A stretch of 8,748 nt of DNA from Nitriliruptorales bacterium. GTDB taxonomy: Bacteria; Actinomycetota; Nitriliruptoria; Euzebyales; Egibacteraceae. Numbering within the stretch: position 1 is the first letter of the stretch; each line of letters starts with the position of its first letter. The stretch is taken from contig SLAO01000115.1 of the NCBI GenBank assembly GCA_007126835.1, forward strand, positions 1-8,748, in the 5' to 3' direction. Both the position numbers and the translations under genes were made by a program. Below are positions 5,892 through 8,748 of the stretch, in pieces. The notes beneath the pieces were generated by a model. The model was not told where the DNA came from. It saw only the letters and a list, made by a program, of their open reading frames with translations, and ran no database searches.

Positions 5892-6991
5892 CGGCAGCCT
5901 GGCTCCTGGAGATCCGTCGCCGTCCTCGTCGGTTCGGTCCCCTGACGATCGCCTTGGCGGCGCTTGCGTTCCTGTCGTTGGCCGTTGCCGCGCTTGCCGA
6001 CGGGCTCCTGCTTGCCAGCACCGGATCCCTGCGCAGCACCGATGCCGACCTGTACGTCTATGCAGACGTGGCGCGCGGGTCGGCCACCGCGAGTGTCTTG
6101 CCCCTGGAGCTCACGACGCCGACGATCCATGTCCCAGGCGTCGCTGGGGCAGGCCCGGTGACCTATGTGCCGACGACCGCCGACGTGGGGGGGCCCGACG
6201 ACACCGGGGTAGTCGTGGTCGGGTTCTCCCAAGCGTTCCCGGGTCAGCCGGCAAAGCTGCGCGCGGGACGCTTGCCACGGGACGGTGAGCCAGGTGTCGC
6301 TGCTGTCGACGCGCGCCTCCTCGAAGGCTCGACGGCCGTCGGCGGCACGGTTTCCGTCGCCGGCCGGAGCCTCGAGATCGTAGGGGTCGTCGAGGATGCC
6401 GGCTACCTGCTGCAGCCCACGGTGTGGGTCCCACCCTACGAAGCGGTTCGCGTGCGGGCTGCCACATGGCCGGAGATGGGCGTTGAGGAGGGCTTGGCAT
6501 CCCTGATCGCCGTGCAGCTCCTCGACGGCGCGGACGCCCAGACGGTCGCCGCGGACATCGACGCGACGCTGGAGGAGACCGCGACGTTGACCGCAACGGA
6601 GGCGTACCGGGCCATTCCCGGCGTCGGCGCCCAGCAGTCGACGCTGCGCGCGGTGGTCGTCGTGACGGCGACGGGCGCCGCGCTGATCGCTGCATTGTTC
6701 GTTTCGTTGCTGGCACTCGACCGTCGCCGGCTCCTCCGCACCCTGGTCGCGCTCGGCGCCGAGCGCCGCGACATCGTCGGCGGCGCCTTGCTCCAGGCGG
6801 CCGCCTGCGCCGCGGTGGGAATCGCGGGTGCCGCAGCTGGGCTGGTGTTGCTCCGCGTGGGCTTACCTGACACAGTCCCCTTCGCGCTGCGACCGACGAC
6901 CGTGGCCGTCGTGGCGGTGGGCGTGCTCGTCGCCACAGCCGCAGGCGGTGGGTTCGCCAGCGGTGCGCTACGGCGTGCCGCCGCTCGGTGA
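5888..6991 (+). CDS. ABC transporter permease, FtsX/MacB type (second of pair)
   Basis: A 367-residue protein with the same plan as its upstream neighbour: TM1 about 18-41, a large outer domain, then helices at about 253-276, 298-323 and 336-355. Shared features with the first permease include DADL shortly after TM1, LEIVG late in the outer domain, and an R.L..L.ALGA-type coupling segment after TM2 (RLLRTLVALGAERRDIV at 281-297). The two therefore look like tandem paralogues. Translation starts at ATG 5888, inside the end of the upstream gene, without a strong ribosome binding site, consistent with coupling. The protein ends in a short Arg/Ala-rich tail. It is called as the partner half of a heteromeric exporter; a mechanotransduction role, as known for FtsEX, cannot be excluded. 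Confidence 0.85.
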   Translation: MTAAWLLEIRRRPRRFGPLTIALAALAFLSLAVAALADGLLLASTGSLRSTDADLYVYADVARGSATASVLPLELTTPTIHVPGVAGAGPVTYVPTTADVGGPDDTGVVVVGFSQAFPGQPAKLRAGRLPRDGEPGVAAVDARLLEGSTAVGGTVSVAGRSLEIVGVVEDAGYLLQPTVWVPPYEAVRVRAATWPEMGVEEGLASLIAVQLLDGADAQTVAADIDATLEETATLTATEAYRAIPGVGAQQSTLRAVVVVTATGAALIAALFVSLLALDRRRLLRTLVALGAERRDIVGGALLQAAACAAVGIAGAAAGLVLLRVGLPDTVPFALRPTTVAVVAVGVLVATAAGGGFASGALRRAAAR

Positions 6992-7016
6992 CCCTCCCTA
7001 CCGGGACGCTAGCCCG

Positions 7017-7037
7017 GACAGCCCTCCAGGGGCTGTC
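7017..7037 (+). terminator. Hairpin downstream of the permease pair
   Basis: GACAGCCC (7017-7024) and GGGCTGTC (7030-7037) form a perfect 8-bp stem with a TCCAG loop, 25 bases after the stop codon at 6991. A weaker CCGGG/CCCGG pair (7001-7005, 7013-7017) partly overlaps it. No T-tract follows, so it is a likely but unproven terminator separating the exporter operon from the heme-domain operon. Confidence 0.5.
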
Positions 7038-7118
7038 GTCACTCGGTCGGGGGTCCTTCGGGCTTGTGGGCGACCGGTTAGGCTACTGAGGCTTTGGCAG
7101 TCGAAGTTGCACACGACG

Positions 7119-7134
7119 GAGCCCTGACGGGCTC
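7119..7134 (+). promoter_or_regulatory. Hairpin in the leader of the heme-domain gene
   Basis: GAGCCC (7119-7124) and GGGCTC (7129-7134) pair perfectly around a TGAC loop, 17 bases before the ribosome binding site. The hairpin is flanked by two copies of GAAGTTGC (7103-7110 and 7138-7145). It might be a leader structure or part of an operator. The rest of the gap 6992-7163 shows no gene. TTGGCA at 7094-7099 resembles a -35, but no -10 follows at proper spacing, so I do not call a promoter. Confidence 0.3.
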
Positions 7135-7148
7135 GCGGAAGTTGCCGC

Positions 7149-7156
7149 GGGAGGAG
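7149..7156 (+). promoter_or_regulatory. Strong ribosome binding site of the heme-domain gene
   Basis: CGGGAGGAG ends 7 bases before ATG 7164 and contains a near-perfect anti-16S match, which fixes the start and suggests high expression. Confidence 0.7.
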
Positions 7157-7163
7157 ACGGAGC

Positions 7164-8606
7164 ATGGGTGTGGGTCCACGGCTGGGGGTCATTGGGGCCC
7201 TCGTGGTCTTGGTCATCGGGCTGTCGTTCGCCTTCGCGTCGTCCGGGGTCATCGAGGACGACCACGAACGCAACATCGAGGTGCCCGAGTTCGACGATCT
7301 GACGATGGACCTCGACCTCAAGGTCGCCTACAACGACGACGACATCTTCTGGCGCTTCGAGTGGGACACCGAAACGCCGCACTACTACCACGACTACCTC
7401 GTGTACGAGGACGGTCAGTGGGAGCGGTACGGCGCCTCGATGGTCGGAAGCAACCCCGAGGGGGTGTACGAGGACCGCCTGACCTTCCTGCTCGACGACG
7501 GCTCCGTCGATGGCTTCGCCCAGTACGGCGGGTACATGACCATCCTCAGCGAGGAGATGCGCTTCTACACCGACCAGGCCCCCGAGGACGAGGTCCAGGC
7601 GCACCTCGGCGAGGACGACGTTCGCAAGTTCCTGCCCGAGACGCGCGAGGATCCCGACGACTGGCGGACGGTACGAAGCGATGACGAGTTGGCTCTGCTA
7701 CAGGAGCAGGGCTACTTCCTCGATCTGTGGCACTGGCGCGCCCATCGCTCGAACCCGATCGGCTGGTCCGACGACCAGCACGTCCTCGACTACCGCTACG
7801 GCGACGAGGGCGAATCGCCCTACTCCACCAACTGGGACGAGGACGCCGAGACGCCGGTGCTGATGTTCGACCCGGACCAGACGGGTCAGCACGCGATGGA
7901 CTGGGACCGCGTGCTGGACATGGGCTACGACCAGGACGACTACTACTACCTGACCGAAGAGATCGCCGTCGACTTCGACCCCGACCACGACTGGCAGGAG
8001 GGCGACGTCATCCCGCGCCGGCTGCTGCAGGAGCCCGAGGGGTCCCGCGGAGCCATCTTCGCGCAGGGGATCGCGCAGAACGGCCAGTGGCAACTGGAGC
8101 TTCAACGGGCCCTGGACACCGGCAATCCGCTGGACGACAAGGCGCTGGCCCACCTCGGCCAGTACGACGTCGCCTTCGCGGTCCACAAGAACGCGACGGG
8201 GAGTCGGTGGCACCACGTGTCGTTCCCGTTCACCTTGGGTCTCGGGCGCGCTGCCGACATCGAAGCGGAGCGCTTCGAAGGTGACGAACCACCGTGGGAC
8301 GACATGGAGTGGAACACCGTCACGCTCTTCTACCCTGGCCAGGTGGGGTTCGATCACGCGCGCAGCGATGACCACGCGGGAGCCGAGGAGGTCCGCGAGC
8401 GCGTGCACATCAGCGCCGGCCACTCCGAAGCAGATCTCGCGCTCTACGCCGTCGAGGGCGAGTTCGGCGACGAGATCCGCTTGCACTGGCTCATCACCGG
8501 GACCGTGCTCGCCGCGTTCGTGCTCATGATCGCCGGGGCGATGGTGCGCATCGCCGCGGTCGGCCGACGAGTCGACGAGGACGAGACCGAGGAGGCGACC
8601 CGATGA
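7164..8606 (+). CDS. Membrane-anchored ethylbenzene dehydrogenase gamma-like heme-binding protein
   Basis: A 480-residue protein with an N-terminal signal/anchor helix (about 7-25), an outer domain of about 415 residues, and a C-terminal helix (about 443-466) ending in a short acidic cytoplasmic tail. The outer domain matches the EB_dh family (cytochrome c-552/DMSO reductase-like heme-binding): LKVAYNDDDIFWRFEW (52-67), DRLTFLL then GFAQYGGYM (about 104-125), FLDLWHWRAHRSN (185-197), IPRRLL, GQWQLELQRALDTG (307-320), and YDVAFAVHKNATG with HHVSFPFTLGL (334-360). In known family members this domain binds heme b through Met and Lys and passes electrons between a molybdoenzyme and a carrier. Here M125 and K342 are candidate ligands by position only. 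The protein has no cysteine, so it lacks the CH/Cys elements I recall in many relatives. It is very rich in Asp and Glu. It overlaps the next gene by ATGA. Family call is firm; the redox partner is unknown. Confidence 0.82.
   Translation: MGVGPRLGVIGALVVLVIGLSFAFASSGVIEDDHERNIEVPEFDDLTMDLDLKVAYNDDDIFWRFEWDTETPHYYHDYLVYEDGQWERYGASMVGSNPEGVYEDRLTFLLDDGSVDGFAQYGGYMTILSEEMRFYTDQAPEDEVQAHLGEDDVRKFLPETREDPDDWRTVRSDDELALLQEQGYFLDLWHWRAHRSNPIGWSDDQHVLDYRYGDEGESPYSTNWDEDAETPVLMFDPDQTGQHAMDWDRVLDMGYDQDDYYYLTEEIAVDFDPDHDWQEGDVIPRRLLQEPEGSRGAIFAQGIAQNGQWQLELQRALDTGNPLDDKALAHLGQYDVAFAVHKNATGSRWHHVSFPFTLGLGRAADIEAERFEGDEPPWDDMEWNTVTLFYPGQVGFDHARSDDHAGAEEVRERVHISAGHSEADLALYAVEGEFGDEIRLHWLITGTVLAAFVLMIAGAMVRIAAVGRRVDEDETEEATR
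8589..8595 (+). promoter_or_regulatory. Ribosome binding site of the truncated last gene
   Basis: GAGGAGG, inside the final codons of the heme-domain gene, lies 7 bases before ATG 8603. It confirms that this short visible reading frame is a real gene start. Confidence 0.65.
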
Positions 8607-8748
8607 GGCCGGCATTCCACTCCATGGGCGTCCACCTGCTGCTCGGCAGCTTGTTCGTCGTCGTCTTGGCGTTGCTCGCCCGCGCGGCAGTTGCCTGGGG
8701 CAAGCCCGACACCCACAGCCGGTTCGCCGAGTACTGCGACCGGACCGC
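8603..8748 (+). CDS. Start of a coupled gene with N-terminal signal peptide or anchor (cut by window end)
   Basis: Only the first 48 codons are visible. The protein begins MRPAFHSMGVHLLLGSLFVV and continues as a hydrophobic segment to about residue 31. A polar stretch with GKPDTHSRFAEYCDRT follows. This is a signal peptide or membrane anchor leading to an exported domain. AVA-W near residues 29-32 could be a cleavage site. The single visible cysteine (C45) is not part of a CXXCH heme c site in what can be seen. The gene overlaps the upstream stop by ATGA and has a strong ribosome binding site, so it is co-translated with the heme-domain protein and is probably its functional partner. An electron carrier or membrane cytochrome is plausible, but the family cannot be recognised from this fragment. 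Confidence 0.75.
   Translation, partial: MRPAFHSMGVHLLLGSLFVVVLALLARAAVAWGKPDTHSRFAEYCDRT

Noticed and set aside
7094..7099. TTGGCA as a -35 element for the heme-domain operon
   Set aside because: No TAnnnT-like -10 occurs 16-19 bases downstream, so a promoter call cannot be supported.
1..8748. Insertion sequences, phage genes, CRISPR arrays or toxin-antitoxin modules
   Set aside because: No transposase, integrase, terminal inverted repeats, spaced repeat array or small toxin-like gene pair was seen; composition is uniform across the genes.

Overview
The window is a high-GC (roughly 70 %) bacterial chromosome segment with tightly packed genes. Its class A penicillin-binding protein with degenerate PASTA repeats, its LacI-family regulator and the liberal use of GTG/TTG starts point to an actinobacterium. 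The strongly acidic composition of the exported proteins (a D/E-only tail on the penicillin-binding protein, an Asp/Glu-rich heme-domain protein) suggests a salt-adapted lineage; a Nitriliruptoria-like organism is my guess, not something the sequence proves.

Layout. (1) 35-2752, minus: bifunctional peptidoglycan glycosyltransferase/transpeptidase with C-terminal PASTA-like region and acidic tail; a tandem 18-bp-period repeat overlaps its stop codon at the window edge. (2) 2753-2901: divergent regulatory region with an inverted repeat, a candidate extended -10 promoter and a possible autoregulatory operator. (3) 2902-3924, plus: LacI-family repressor, followed by a hairpin between convergent genes. 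(4) 3962-4675, minus: MacB/LolD-type ABC ATPase. (5) 4676-4781: divergent intergenic region holding a 47-bp imperfect dyad that abuts the ribosome binding site of the next gene. (6) 4782-5891 and 5888-6991, plus: two paralogous FtsX/MacB-type permeases overlapping by ATGA; they and the divergent ATPase form one probable exporter. (7) 6992-7163: intergenic region with a strong hairpin (possible terminator) and a second hairpin upstream of a strong ribosome binding site. (8) 7164-8606, plus: membrane-tethered protein with an ethylbenzene dehydrogenase gamma-like (cytochrome c-552/DMSO reductase-like) heme-binding domain. (9) 8603 to window end, plus: start of a translationally coupled gene with an N-terminal signal/anchor.

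How the parts fit. The penicillin-binding protein and LacI regulator look like ordinary housekeeping and control genes. The ABC exporter probably moves a lipophilic or peptide substrate, or works mechanically on the envelope, but no substrate can be read from the sequence. The most interesting part is the right end. There an acidic heme-domain protein without cysteines, anchored at both ends, starts what looks like an operon for an extracytoplasmic redox enzyme (family precedent: DMSO-reductase-type molybdoenzymes). The rest of that operon lies outside the window.
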